A stretch of 47,411 nt of DNA from Allobosea sp. Root381 (GCF_001429395.1 NZ_LMJT01000024.1:1-47411); one strand, 5' to 3'; shown: positions 24,478 to 33,532, counted from the stretch's first letter. Notes: generated by a model from the sequence alone, not told the origin. Program-made: numbers and translations.

Positions 24478-25430
24478 ATGCTGACACGCCGGACCCAGAT
24501 TCCGCCGACAGGCTGGCGCGATATCCTCTGGCGGACCTATGGCGAGGTCGGCCAGGACAGGGTGCTCGCGGTCGCGGCGGGCGTGACCTTCTATGGGCTG
24601 CCTGCAATCTTCCGGCCATCACGGCCTTCGTGTCCCTGTACGGTCTGGTCGCGGATCCGGGAACGATTGCGGAGCAACTCTCGGCAGCGAAGGGCATGCT
24701 GCCCGGCGGGGCGATCGAGGTCGTCCGCGACCAGATCATCCGGATCTCGATGGGCAACGAGACCAAGCTCGGCTTCGCCTTCGTCATCGGCCTGGGGCTT
24801 TCGGCGTGGAGTGCCACCGCGGGGGTGAAAGCCGTTTTCGATGCGCTCAACGTCGCTTATGGTGAGGAGGATAAGCACAGCTTCGTCCGGCTGAACCTGA
24901 CCTCGCTGACCTTCACGCTCGGAATTCTCGTGTTCGCCGTGCTGGCACTCGGCGCGGTGGCCGCGATCCCGGTCATGCTCGACAACCTTAACCTCGGGGA
25001 CGCAGCGGAATGGCTCATATGGCTCGGCCGCTGGCCCGTCTTGATCGCCATTCTGATGATCGGCCTCGCTGTGCTGGACCGCTTCGGGCCTAGCCGTGAC
25101 GACGCCAAGTGGGCATGGGTCAGTCCCCGCGCCGTCTTCGCAAGCGTTGCCTAGCTGCTCGGGTCGGCCCTCGTCTCGTGGTACCTCGCCAGCTTCGAGG
25201 ATTACAACAAGACCTATGGCGCACTCGGCGCCGTAATCGCGCTTCTGATGTGGATGTGGCTGTCGGCGATTATCATCCTGGTCGGTGCCGAACTGAATTC
25301 CGAGGCCGAGCGTCAGACGCAGCGCGACACCACCAAAGGCACACCGCGGCCCATTGGACTACGGGGCGCCGACGCTGCCGACAACAAGGCTGGTACTGAT
25401 GTGTTTCGGCGTGCAAGTTTGACCCCGTGA
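24478..25430 (+). pseudogene. YihY/virulence factor BrkB family membrane protein, broken
   Basis: The N-terminus (TGWRDILWRTYGEVGQDRVL, then AVAAGVTFYGL) is in one frame. Near 24600 the frame changes, and the rest continues: PAITAFVSLYGLVADPG, then IGLGLSAWSATAGVKAVFDALNVAYGEED and several membrane helices. At 25150-25152 an in-frame TAG replaces the Trp expected in ASVAWLLGSAL. The C-terminal part (VSWYLASFEDYNKTYGALGA, then IILVGAELNSE) runs on to 25430. One frameshift plus one nonsense codon break this inner-membrane protein. Confidence 0.82.
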
Positions 25431-25622
25431 GGCGGGGGATCGGCAAGCGTCTCTGGAGATCTCAAGAATGGCGAAGCTCCTGACGCGGCCAAAGCGGACG
25501 ATGGCGCCGGCCGCTGCCGGGGCGTGCGGGTGCCGTCGCGGTCGGCACGTTGGCCTTGTTGAGGAGGCGCAGGCCCTCGTCCTAGAGGCCCTTTCGCGGA
25601 CGGGCCACCGCGACCGATTGGA

Positions 25623-26534
25623 CTAGCGCAGGATCGGCCTGACGGCGGCTAAGTCGTTGCGGATCGCGGTGGCGGCGACGCCGGCCTCACCCATCGCATG
25701 GCTGATCTGGTCCAACCCGACCACGACATCGCCCGCAGCGTACAATCCCGGGACATTCGTCCGCTGGTGCGCATCGACCTTGATACACCCCTCGTCGGTC
25801 ATAGCGGCACCGAGCGATGCGGCCAGTTCCGAATGGATCTCGGAGCCGAGGGATGGGTAGACGGTATCGAATGCCATCTGTCGTTGACCGACAGCGAAGT
25901 GGATCTGGTTCGCACCGAGGGTGAACTCGCTCGGCCGTCCTCGAGCCAACCTGATGCCGACCTTGTTGATCCGGTCGGCATCCTGCTCGGTCAGTTCATC
26001 GTCCTGATCGAGGATCAGCGTGACCCGATCGGTGTATGACCTCAGGAAGATGGCCTCGGTCACGGCGCGAGCACCGCAGCCGATGACGGCTACGTCATGG
26101 TCGGTCACTTCATAGCCATCGCACACCGGGCAATAGCGCAGCCTGCCCGTGCGCAGTGCCTCAGCATGAAGGGGCTCGGGAACATCAGGTCGCCTGTTGG
26201 TCACTCCGGTTGCGAGAAGCACAGTTCTCGCAGGGCCTGTCACCTCACGACCGCGAGACACGAACCCGAGGGGACCTGTCACCAACTCGTCGACATGCCC
26301 TTCGAGCAGGCGGGCCCCGTATTTGCGCCCCTGTTCGCGCATGCGATCCAGCAGATCCGCCCCGGCAATGCCTTCCGGAAACCCGGCGTGGTTGTGAGTG
26401 CACGGAATCTGGCGCGCGCGGCTGTTGCCATCATCGGCCACGGTCACGGACAGATGGAACCGCGCCAGATAGATGGCCGCCGTCAGTCCCGCAGGTCCGC
26501 CCCCAATAATCAGGCAGTCGAAGGCTTCGGGCAT
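25623..26534 (-). CDS. thioredoxin-reductase-like FAD/NAD(P) oxidoreductase
   Basis: A 303-residue flavoprotein. The FAD motif is IIGGGPAGLTAA at 9-20. The redox-active pair is CPVC at 135-138, followed by DGYEV. The NAD(P) site is VIGCGARAVTEAIFL, and the second FAD motif is YAAGDVVVG near 268. The size and CxxC position match low-molecular-weight thioredoxin reductase relatives, but no thioredoxin gene is adjacent, so the partner is unknown. I start at MPEAFDCLIIG (26534) because the 72 codons upstream are shadow sequence of the neighbouring gene. It probably shares a transcript with DUF6766. Confidence 0.9.
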   Translation of the reverse strand: MPEAFDCLIIGGGPAGLTAAIYLARFHLSVTVADDGNSRARQIPCTHNHAGFPEGIAGADLLDRMREQGRKYGARLLEGHVDELVTGPLGFVSRGREVTGPARTVLLATGVTNRRPDVPEPLHAEALRTGRLRYCPVCDGYEVTDHDVAVIGCGARAVTEAIFLRSYTDRVTLILDQDDELTEQDADRINKVGIRLARGRPSEFTLGANQIHFAVGQRQMAFDTVYPSLGSEIHSELAASLGAAMTDEGCIKVDAHQRTNVPGLYAAGDVVVGLDQISHAMGEAGVAATAIRNDLAAVRPILR

Positions 26535-26586
26535 CGCTCGCCTTTCACTGCGCCGGAGCCGGTTTCCGTTCAGCCCATCAGCGTCC

Positions 26587-27219
26587 TCAAGCGCCGGTCT
26601 CGTCGTTGGCGGCTGCCACCGGTTTGGATTCGGGAGAGCCGCGGTGGCGCAAGAAGATCGACAGAACGACCAGGAGGGCCGTTGAAAGAAACTCTGACTG
26701 CCAATTTTGGAAGGACTCGAACCAAAGCTGCGAGTCACCGAGATATTCAAGTGCCGACTGCGCCGCCCGGCCGTGAAGCGTAGCCTCCTGATTGGCCGCG
26801 ACGACGCTGAACCACCAGTGGAAGACGAACGAAATCACGAAGAGAACGGCGAGGGCAATGCCCAGCGATCGTTCATAAAGCCAGGCGAGGACCGGATGAC
26901 GCTTTCGCCAGGGAACCTCGTCTCCTTCTCGCTCAGGATCGTCCGGGTCCCGCGACTCGGCCGAGCCGCGCTGAAAGAGCATCGCCGTTAGGACGACGTA
27001 CACTGACATTTGCAGGAACTCGCTTTCCCAGTTCTCGAAAAGTGCCGAGAGGAAGACGCCTCCGGACAGGTAGGCGCCGAAGCCGATCGCGGCCTGGCCA
27101 TGCTCGGTGAGTTCCTGGTTCCGGGCTGCATGCCCGGTCAGCGCCATGCCTGCAAGAGAGGCAAGGAACATTGCCGAGAGCGCAAAGCTCAGGCCGTTGT
27201 CGCGCAGGAAGTTCCGCAT
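26587..27219 (-). CDS. DUF6766 family membrane protein
   Basis: 210 residues with two repeated halves, each with two membrane helices: LSFALSAMFLASLAGMALTGH / SGGVFLSALFENWESEFLQMSVYVVLTAMLF, and IALAVLFVISFVFHWWFSVV / ESFQNWQSEFLSTALLVVLSIFL. The NW-(E/Q)-SEFL motif appears in both halves, an internal duplication. The start MRNFLRDNGLS is the family's usual one (27219). An exact EcfG promoter lies at 27258-27282. It is transcribed divergently from the SDR-DoxX gene. Function is unknown. Confidence 0.85.
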   Translation of the reverse strand: MRNFLRDNGLSFALSAMFLASLAGMALTGHAARNQELTEHGQAAIGFGAYLSGGVFLSALFENWESEFLQMSVYVVLTAMLFQRGSAESRDPDDPEREGDEVPWRKRHPVLAWLYERSLGIALAVLFVISFVFHWWFSVVAANQEATLHGRAAQSALEYLGDSQLWFESFQNWQSEFLSTALLVVLSIFLRHRGSPESKPVAAANDETGA

Positions 27220-27257
27220 CTGACGGTGCCCCGATACCCGTAGCTCCAGTCCGAAAA

Positions 27258-27282
27258 AACGCGGCCCGTAAATCCAGGTTCC
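27258..27282 (-). promoter_or_regulatory. EcfG-type general stress promoter
   Basis: On the minus strand GGAAC (27282-27278), 16 bases, CGTT (27261-27258): an exact match, 38 bases before the DUF6766 start. Confidence 0.8.
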
Positions 27283-27356
27283 GCGTGGGTAGCCTTCCCG
27301 GAACTCCACGAACGAGCTCAGGGTTGGGGCCGCATGGCCACCAGCCGGAGAGAGCC

Positions 27357-28652
27357 GTGGATCGTATCGCCGTCATCGGAGCTACGGGGCTGATCGGGAG
27401 CAGCATTGCGGCTGCACTAATCACCCGCGGCATCCGCGTCGTGGGCGTCGCCCGACATATCGGGGACGCCCCTCGGCGCCACCGAACGATGGAATGGTCG
27501 GCTGCCGAGCTGGGACGTACCGACAGGGCCGAATGGGAGACCCTGCTCGAGGACGTGACGGCGGTCGTGAACTGCGCGGGCGCTCTTCAAGACGGGCCAT
27601 CTGACGATATCGAGCAGACCCATCGAACGGGGCTGGCCGATCTTGTCGCTGGTTGCAGGGCGGCGGGGGTCGAACGCTTCGTCCATTTCTCCGCGATGGG
27701 CGTCGATCGCGCGACACCCACGCGGTTCTCGGCGACGAAGCGGGCAGGCGATGACGTGCTTTCCGCCAGTGGGCTGGACTGGATCATCTTGCGTCCATCC
27801 GTCGTGCTCGGCCCGTCGGCTTACGGTGCCAGCGCCCTCATCCGCGGCTTGTCGAGCTTGCCGTATGTACCCGTCATGCCCGATACGGGTGCGCTCAGAC
27901 CGGTCGCCCTCGAGGACGTCGTCGCGACGGTCGGGTTCTTCCTCTCCCCCGATGCCCCGACACGGGTGGCGGTGGAACTCGCCGGGCCGGAACGCTTCGA
28001 ATTCGTCGAACTCGTCCGGCTGTATCGTCGTTGGCTGGGGCTGCCGCCGGCGGTCGAGTTCGCCATACCGCGCTGGATGGCAGCCCTTGCGTATCGCACT
28101 GGGGATTTCGCAGGAAGGCTGGGCTGGCGACCGCCGATCCGAAGCACTGCGAGGCTGGAGGTTGCGAGAGGCGCGACCGGAGACGATAGCGAGTGGAAGC
28201 GTCTCACCGGGCTCGAACCCAGACGCATCTCGCAGACCCTCGAAGCCCGGCCGGCGTCCGTCCAGGATCGCTGGTTCGCCTCGCTCTATCTGCTGAAGCC
28301 CATCGTCATCGGGAGCCTCGCGATATTCTGGATCGGCTCGGGACTGGCCTCGCTCGGCCCGGGGTTGCCGACCGGCATGAGCTTGATGGAGCAGGGGGGC
28401 GTCACCGGCCTTTGGGCGAAACTCGTCATCGTCGGCGGCGGCCTCGCCGATCTCTCGATCGGGATAGGTATCGCCTTCCGGAAGACCGCACGCCCCGCGA
28501 TGCTCGCCGGGATAGGCGTGTCCCTGGCCTACGCTCTGGCGGGCTCGTGGGTCACGCCGTGGCTTTGGTTCGATCCGCTGGCGCCGATTCTGAAGATCGC
28601 GCCGGTCATTGCGTTGATGGCGGTGGGCCTCGCCACCCTGAGGGATCGCTGA
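27357..28652 (+). CDS. NAD(P)-binding SDR fused to a DoxX-like membrane domain
   Basis: 431 residues. Residues 1-290 form an extended/atypical SDR with nucleotide motif VIGATGLIGSSIAAAL and VERFVHFSAMGVD in the active-site region. The usual YxxxK is not clear; SATKRAGDDVL stands in its place. From about 300 a DoxX-like domain follows with four hydrophobic helices (YLLKPIVIGSLAIFWIGSGL, then LVIVGGGLADLSIGIGIAF and others). The GTG at 27357 is chosen because CGGAGAGA precedes it and DRIAVIGATG starts the fold. The stop overlaps the DUF2269 start (TGATG), and both proteins probably act at the membrane. Confidence 0.85.
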   Translation: MDRIAVIGATGLIGSSIAAALITRGIRVVGVARHIGDAPRRHRTMEWSAAELGRTDRAEWETLLEDVTAVVNCAGALQDGPSDDIEQTHRTGLADLVAGCRAAGVERFVHFSAMGVDRATPTRFSATKRAGDDVLSASGLDWIILRPSVVLGPSAYGASALIRGLSSLPYVPVMPDTGALRPVALEDVVATVGFFLSPDAPTRVAVELAGPERFEFVELVRLYRRWLGLPPAVEFAIPRWMAALAYRTGDFAGRLGWRPPIRSTARLEVARGATGDDSEWKRLTGLEPRRISQTLEARPASVQDRWFASLYLLKPIVIGSLAIFWIGSGLASLGPGLPTGMSLMEQGGVTGLWAKLVIVGGGLADLSIGIGIAFRKTARPAMLAGIGVSLAYALAGSWVTPWLWFDPLAPILKIAPVIALMAVGLATLRDR

Positions 28653-29131
28653 TGACCTATCTGCTCCTCAAATACCTGCATCTGCTGGGCGCCGTCGTGC
28701 TGATCGGCACCGGGGCCGGGATCGCCTTCTTCATGGTCATGGCTCATTTCACCGGGAATGTGAGCAAGATCGCCGGTGTCGCCCGGATCGTCGTCATCGC
28801 CGATTTCGTCTTCACGGCCAGCGCGGTCATCGCCCAGCCCGTCACCGGCGTGCTCCTGGCCCGCGAGGTCGGCTATCACCTGTCCGAGGGGTGGATCGTG
28901 CTGTCGATCATTCTCTACATCGTCATCGGGATCTTCTGGCTTCCCGTCGTGGTCATGCAGATGCGGATGCGCGACATGGCCGAGCGGGCCGACAGCGTCG
29001 GGGCGCCGCTACCACCCCAATACCGCGCGCTGTTCTGGACGTGGTTCATCTTCGGGTTCCCGGCCTTCGGGGCCATTCTGGCCATACTCTGGCTCATGAT
29101 GGCTCGGCCGCCGATCACTCTCTTCGGGTAG
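28652..29131 (+). CDS. DUF2269 family membrane protein
   Basis: 159 residues with four membrane helices: LLLKYLHLLGAVVLIGTGAGIAFFMV, IVVIADFVFTASAVIAQPVTGVLL, GWIVLSIILYIVIGIFWLPVVVM and a last one near 130-155 (WFIFGFPAFGAILAILWLM). The conserved KYLHLLG opening and the His in helix 1 are typical of DUF2269, which resembles a cytochrome-like or CopD-type fold. The ATG overlaps the SDR-DoxX stop. Its last 123 bases overlap the convergent gene at 29009. Confidence 0.85.
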   Translation: MTYLLLKYLHLLGAVVLIGTGAGIAFFMVMAHFTGNVSKIAGVARIVVIADFVFTASAVIAQPVTGVLLAREVGYHLSEGWIVLSIILYIVIGIFWLPVVVMQMRMRDMAERADSVGAPLPPQYRALFWTWFIFGFPAFGAILAILWLMMARPPITLFG

Positions 29132-29413
29132 TCGCGTCGTCGTTCCGGGCCCGACCGAGTTCAGCGACGACACTCTGGTAACCAGTTCTCCTCCTGCCCG
29201 GCGAAGCGCTTCCCTCAGGAACCGGATCGGGAAAAGGATCGCTTCGGCATTCGCGGCGGTAAGATCGGTCGTCCGCCGCGACGCGCCCTGCTCGGCCCGT
29301 TCGAGCGCTTGTTCGATGTCCCCGTCGTCGAGCGAACCCTTGCGCTTTATTTCGCCGAAGAGCGCCGCGACCGCGAGCATCAGGCCCTCGAGTTGCAGGT
29401 TGGCGGTATTCAT
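29009..29413 (-). CDS. hypothetical protein, overlapping antisense to DUF2269
   Basis: 134 residues. Residues 1-70 look like a real helical domain: NLQLEGLMLAVAALFGEIKRKGSLDDGDIEQALERAEQG, then ANAEAILFPIRFLREAL. The last about 45 residues (LPEESDRRPSHHEPEYG and on) lie over the DUF2269 gene on the other strand and look like shadow sequence, so the original stop was probably lost by a small mutation near 29180. It starts four bases inside the next broken gene's 3' end (29410). No family is named. Confidence 0.55.
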   Translation of the reverse strand: MNTANLQLEGLMLAVAALFGEIKRKGSLDDGDIEQALERAEQGASRRTTDLTAANAEAILFPIRFLREALRRAGGELVTRVSSLNSVGPGTTTRLPEESDRRPSHHEPEYGQNGPEGREPEDEPRPEQRAVLGW

Positions 29414-29915
29414 CCCTGTCCCTCCGGTCGGTCCTTCAGTCGCTTGTCCGGGCTGGCCGATCGGGAAAAGCTCGCGGCTTGCGCGCGCTCCAGTTCCTGC
29501 AAGCCAGCTGTCAGCGCCGTCCCCCACACCAGATGCGCAATCAGCATCAGACCGTTGCGACGGGCAGGATGTCGCGTTGCGAGCCTGAGACGCCGTGAGG
29601 CGGGAATCCAACCGAGGTAGCTGGCGACCCACACGGCGATTCCGAATGCCGCGCCTGCCGGGATATCCCTGCGTCGGTGATCCCGCCGAAGAGAGCCCCG
29701 GCCGCAGCTCCATACAGGAAGTGGTAGACCAGCGTCAGCGTCGCTGTTGCCCTGCCGACCGCCATGGACGGCATGTCCTCGGCCAACTCACGCGGTGGAA
29801 GAGGGTATCGCTCTTCCAATGACAGGGTCTGGTGAAGCCGTGACATCGTCGCCGTCATCGGCAGGGTTGCGACGAACCCCGCCAAGGCGCCGAGGATCAC
29901 GGCGTCCCGGCTCAT
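29410..29915 (-). pseudogene. membrane protein (DUF1440/DUF6789-like) with one frameshift
   Basis: The 5' part from 29915 reads AVILGALAGFVATLPMTATM, then LVYHFLYGAAAGALFGGITDAG. At about 29665 the frame changes. The other frame supplies PAGAAFGIAVWVASYLGWIP, then LMLIAHLVWGTALTAGLQEL. Together they make one membrane protein of about 165 residues. Removing a single base near 29665 would restore it. It overlaps the upstream gene (29912) by four bases and the downstream gene (29413) by four, so it was part of a tight operon. Confidence 0.7.
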
Positions 29916-30358
29916 GGATGGCTCTTCCGCGCCGAGGTTGCCCAGAGGGCGAGCGCCATGACGCCGTACGTCGCTGCGATCGAGCGCGGGGAGACGACCT
30001 TCTCCCAGCCCGGCGTCAGACGCTTCGGAACTACGACGTAATCGACGAAGGCGGCCAGGGCGGAGACGCCGATGGCATCCACGACAGCCGGGCGTCGAGG
30101 ACCGAGCTTCTGAAAGCCTTGAAAGATAGCGGCCCAGAAAATCGAGGCACCTTCGTGCGTCGCGAACCCGAGCAAGGTATGCTTCGCATCGACGTTTCGG
30201 GAGACGGCCGCCCGGTCGCCCAGGTACCAGTGTCCGGTCGCATTGGTCGGACGCACGGCGTGTCGGCCCTCGGCCTTCGCTGCGAGCGCCAGGGCGATCG
30301 TCGAGGCGACGCTAACGGCCGTGCCCGACAGGGCGGCTCTGGTGATGGTCCCGATCAT
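29912..30358 (-). CDS. conserved membrane protein, unknown function
   Basis: 148 residues with about four hydrophobic segments: AALSGTAVSVASTIALALAAKAEG, THEGASIFWAAIFQGF, VVDAIGVSALAAFVDYVVVP and SIAATYGVMALALWATS. The PTNATGHWYLGD segment between helices 1 and 2 is polar and recognisable, but the family has no function known to me. It lies in the 29009-31587 run of same-strand, mostly overlapping genes that starts at a near-consensus EcfG promoter. Confidence 0.7.
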   Translation of the reverse strand: MIGTITRAALSGTAVSVASTIALALAAKAEGRHAVRPTNATGHWYLGDRAAVSRNVDAKHTLLGFATHEGASIFWAAIFQGFQKLGPRRPAVVDAIGVSALAAFVDYVVVPKRLTPGWEKVVSPRSIAATYGVMALALWATSARKSHP

Positions 30359-30373
30359 CTGCGCCTCCCTGTC

Positions 30374-30750
30374 TCATTTCCCGTGATGGGTGACTGCCTC
30401 GATCTTGTTGCCGTAGGGGTCGAGGACGAAGGCGCCGTAGTAATGGGGGTCGTATTCGCGCCGCAGTCCGGGCGCTCCCGCATCCGTTCCGCCATGCTGC
30501 AGGGCGACCCGATGGAATTTGGCGACCGCGTCACGGCCGCCGCGTCGAAAGCGACATGGACGCCGTTCCCGGCGGAGGCAGGTTTGCCGTCGACCGGCGT
30601 CTCCAGACTGAAGATGACCGCCGAGATCCCATAGTCAGCGGACTCCTCCGACGCCTTGAGAAGACGCGATCCGAGCACCCCCATCACGCGGTCGTAGAAG
30701 CGCCTGCTCCGGGCGACGTCATTCGTTGCGAGCGAGACGTGGTGGATCAT
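30374..30750 (-). pseudogene. VOC/glyoxalase family protein with one frameshift
   Basis: The 5' part (MIHHVSLATNDVARSRRFYD, then VIFSLETPVDGKPASAGNG) is a vicinal oxygen chelate domain beginning with the His metal ligand. After VHVAFDAA the frame breaks near 30530. The other frame continues RDAVAKFHRVALQHGGTDAG, then DPHYYGAFVLDPYGNKIEAV, the normal end with the last Glu ligand, stopping at 30374. A one-base loss explains it. The ATG overlaps the stop of the FAD-Rieske frame (ATGA). Confidence 0.75.
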
Positions 30751-31587
30751 CGGCCTTCTCCGGCATCCGTCGTTTCGACATCGGCGAGCGGACCGATCGC
30801 CGGAGCGTTGAGCACGGTCCCGTCCGGCGCGAAATAGGAGCCGTGGCAAGGGCAATCCCAGCACATCTCGAACGAGTTCCAATGCAGATGACAGCCGAGG
30901 TGAGTGCACGCGGCCGACTTTTCGATGACGTCGCCGTCCTCGGTCCGGAAGGCCGCGACCTTGCCAAGGCCGCGCCGCAGTGTCGGGGTGCAGACGGGCG
31001 CCCTTGTCCGTCAGCGCCTTGGCGATGCCCCGGAGATACTTCAGCGGATGGAATGTGGCCTGCGCGGAGTAGCGTAGAAGGGGGCGATCCTCGAGGGTCC
31101 GCAGCGGCAGGCCTTTTTCCCGTTCTACCGTAACGCCAATCTCATTGGCCGCCGCGACCTCGTCATCCAGCACGCTCTCGTCGCTCGCCGGATCGAGGAA
31201 CAGGATTCCATCCAGGCGCCGGAATTCGCAGTCGATCCCGAGCTCGGATTGAATGGCCTCGATCCGGTCGACGGCCGCGTTCTGGCTGGCCTGGAACGCC
31301 TTCGCCAGATCCCGCCCGCGCATCGACAACAAGTCGGCCAGAGAATCGTCGCAGATCGGCGCAAGATGAGCGGCCGTGCGCGAGGTCATCCCCCCGGCGA
31401 TCTCATCCCTATCGAGCACCACCACGGACAGGCCGCGTAAGGTGAGCTCGTAGGCGATGGACAAGCCCGCGATTCCCGCACCCACCACGGCAACATCTGC
31501 GGAATGGTCGGATTCCAGAGGCGCCGCGTCGGGCGCGACCTCAACGTCCATCCAGACCGACCGACTGCGTTCCCCTTTCGCGTTCAT
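30747..31587 (-). pseudogene. FAD-dependent oxidoreductase with Rieske domain, internal deletion
   Basis: The N-terminal part (31587 to about 30950) is a DAO-type FAD domain with VVGAGIAGLSIAYEL at about 34-48, then AGGMTSRTAAHLAP. It jumps directly to a C-terminal Rieske 2Fe-2S domain in another frame: VAAFRTEDGDVIEKSAAC, CTHLGC and CPCHGSYFAPDG. Full-length relatives are about 500 residues, so roughly 200 residues of the substrate domain are missing and the two ends are out of frame. A near-consensus EcfG promoter precedes it. The Rieske motifs themselves are intact. Confidence 0.78.
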
Positions 31588-31611
31588 GGCGGACCTCCGT
31601 GGTCTGCCTCA

Positions 31612-31636
31612 AACGTCTCCACGGTGAATAAGTTCG
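31612..31636 (-). promoter_or_regulatory. near-consensus EcfG promoter
   Basis: On the minus strand CGAAC (31636-31632), 16 bases, CGTT (31615-31612). There is one mismatch. It lies 25 bases before the FAD-Rieske start and heads the 29009-31587 gene run. Confidence 0.55.
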
Positions 31637-31681
31637 AACGGTTCCGAAGTGTATGAGAGCGTGAAGGATGAAACCTCCGGA

Positions 31682-32752
31682 TCAAGCCGGCTTCTTTGCG
31701 TGCGCTCGGTTTTCGAAGCTGGCGTTCCCCAGCCCGGTCCCGATGGTAAGCACACCCCAATGCCGGACGTCCTGCATAAAGGGCATTTCGCTCAGGCCTT
31801 GGATCACGGCGTCATTATGCATCGTCACCATGGTGTCGTGCTTCCCGATTGTCGGGACGGTCGCCCGCACGCTGTCGATCAGATTGAAGCGACTGCTCTC
31901 CCAGTTGCCCGGGAGATTTTGGGCGCCGCGGTCGATCGTGCCGTCCGCTTGGATGATCCCCGGACAGCCGATGCCGATGAAGGGCGCCACCCTTAATCCA
32001 GCACGCTCGGCTGCCTTGATCTGGTTCCGGATCATCTCTCCCATCCGCTCCACCGCAAGGTCGCGATCGGTGGCCTCGTCGGCATGGCGCCAAAGTTCGA
32101 ACTCGAACACCTTGGCCTTGCTCAGATCCGATGCCTTGGCCTGACGCAGTTCCACGATGCCTGCACGGATGTTGGATCCGCCTATGTCCACGGCAACGAG
32201 ACTATCGAACGCTTCGAACATCCACTTCGGGGCGATGTGCGCGTTTCCTATCAGGCCAGCCTCATCAGGGTGATTGCGGATCGGTTGAAGCTCAATGGGC
32301 TGCCCTTGCGTGCGCAGGATGATGGCCGCCCGCGCAATCGCGAGTTCCCCGACACGGCTTTGCCGAAAGCCGCCCCCGACGGCAATTCGTTCGATCTGCG
32401 ACCAAGCCTTGCCGCGGCAAAACCGTCGAACGACTATCGCCAGGGATTCCGCGTATCGCTCGACTGCGCTGTGGACCACCGCAGCTTCCGTGGGGTCGCC
32501 CTCGGCGAGCAGGCTGTCGAGATCCCTTTTTTTAAGATTTTCGCTCGGTACATCGAGTGGGTCATCGCCGGTCTTGCGCAACACCGCTCGCACGTCCTCG
32601 AGATGCTCGAAGATCGCCGCTCGTCTCGCTTTGTCGCCGACGAAACCATCCTCATCACGCGCTTCAAGATTATAGCTCGTCACCTGGACGGACGGCAGTT
32701 GCGACGCTCCATGAGGTCCATTGCCGGGTTTTGGTTTCGAATTCTTAGCCAT
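31682..32752 (-). CDS. ROK-like sugar-kinase-fold protein with motifs in permuted order
   Basis: 356 residues. ROK kinases normally run DIGGT (phosphate 1), NDA (catalytic Asp), GTGxG, then a zinc motif, and near the end GGG and DxAGLxGAA. Here GGG (IERIAVGGGFRQS, 124-128) and DEAGLIGNAH (163-172) come first. They are followed by AVDIGGSNIRAG (189-198), GIGCPGII (260-267), HNDAV (312-316) and LTIGTGLGN (336-343), then the stop. The zinc motif is absent. The order suggests circular permutation of the ASKHA/ROK fold. I start at MAKNSKPKPG (32752). An exact EcfG promoter lies 27 bases upstream. Kinase activity is uncertain. Confidence 0.7.
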   Translation of the reverse strand: MAKNSKPKPGNGPHGASQLPSVQVTSYNLEARDEDGFVGDKARRAAIFEHLEDVRAVLRKTGDDPLDVPSENLKKRDLDSLLAEGDPTEAAVVHSAVERYAESLAIVVRRFCRGKAWSQIERIAVGGGFRQSRVGELAIARAAIILRTQGQPIELQPIRNHPDEAGLIGNAHIAPKWMFEAFDSLVAVDIGGSNIRAGIVELRQAKASDLSKAKVFEFELWRHADEATDRDLAVERMGEMIRNQIKAAERAGLRVAPFIGIGCPGIIQADGTIDRGAQNLPGNWESSRFNLIDSVRATVPTIGKHDTMVTMHNDAVIQGLSEMPFMQDVRHWGVLTIGTGLGNASFENRAHAKKPA

Positions 32753-32778
32753 GGGAATCTCGTCGTTGCGAGACACTC

Positions 32779-32803
32779 AACGAGGCTGACGTGGCGAGGT
32801 TCC
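32779..32803 (-). promoter_or_regulatory. EcfG-type general stress promoter
   Basis: On the minus strand GGAAC (32803-32799), 16 bases, CGTT (32782-32779): an exact match in front of the ROK-like gene. Confidence 0.8.
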
Positions 32804-32876
32804 TGCCAATCGAGGCCGAACGCTTCCGTCGACAAGACCGCTATCAGCGGGCAGCGAAGTGTACTCGCTCCTTAAC

Positions 32877-33479
32877 TCAACCGTGCCAGCGGTCGAGGAT
32901 CTCCTCGACCGTGACCGCCGAGATTTGCTGGCTGAAGCGCTCCCGGAAAAGCGCCAGCAGGCTATCGTGCCCTGCATCGGAGAAGCTGCATACGGCGTCG
33001 GTCGCGATCACGACCCGGTAGCCATGATCGACCGCGCCGAGCGCCGTGGACAGAACGCAAACATCGGTCTCTGCTCCTGATAACACGACGGTGTCGATCG
33101 AGCGCTCCCGCAGGTATGCAAGCAACCTGCTGCTCGCGAAGGCGGAGTAGACGGGCTTGTCGAAAATCGGGGCCGGGGGCGTGAATCTGGCGAGCTCCGG
33201 GACAAGCTCGATGAGTGCGGGATCCAGGCGATCGCGGGTCGTCTCCGGCCAGCGGCGGTAGAAGTCCCGCCATGTGCCGATGGCGGCCTCAGGCGAGGGT
33301 GGGGTGATGAAGCGCGTGAAGAGGGTGGCCAGCGGATATGCCGCCGCAAGGGCAACGCATTGTGGGAGGACACGCGCCATCCAGGGGGTGGTCCATGGGC
33401 CCTCCGGAGCGAATATTCGCTGCATGTCCACGCAGATGTGGACGGTGCGGTCGGTGAGCGGCGGCAGTTGCTCGCCCAT
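32877..33479 (-). CDS. isochorismatase-family cysteine hydrolase
   Basis: A 200-residue cysteine hydrolase. The catalytic triad is visible: Asp18 in HICVDMQRIF, Lys108 in FDKPVYSAF and Cys141 in GAETDVCVLSTAL (the nucleophile). The family includes nicotinamidases, N-carbamoyl hydrolases and isochorismatases; the sequence does not settle the substrate. No signal peptide is present. It lies 53 bases downstream of the DUF892 gene on the same strand and probably shares its EcfG promoter. Confidence 0.88.
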   Translation of the reverse strand: MGEQLPPLTDRTVHICVDMQRIFAPEGPWTTPWMARVLPQCVALAAAYPLATLFTRFITPPSPEAAIGTWRDFYRRWPETTRDRLDPALIELVPELARFTPPAPIFDKPVYSAFASSRLLAYLRERSIDTVVLSGAETDVCVLSTALGAVDHGYRVVIATDAVCSFSDAGHDSLLALFRERFSQQISAVTVEEILDRWHG

Positions 33480-33532
33480 GTCTTCCTCCCGGGGGGCGCG
33501 CCGGCTCCGGGAGAGCCGACGCGCGTTCGGCC

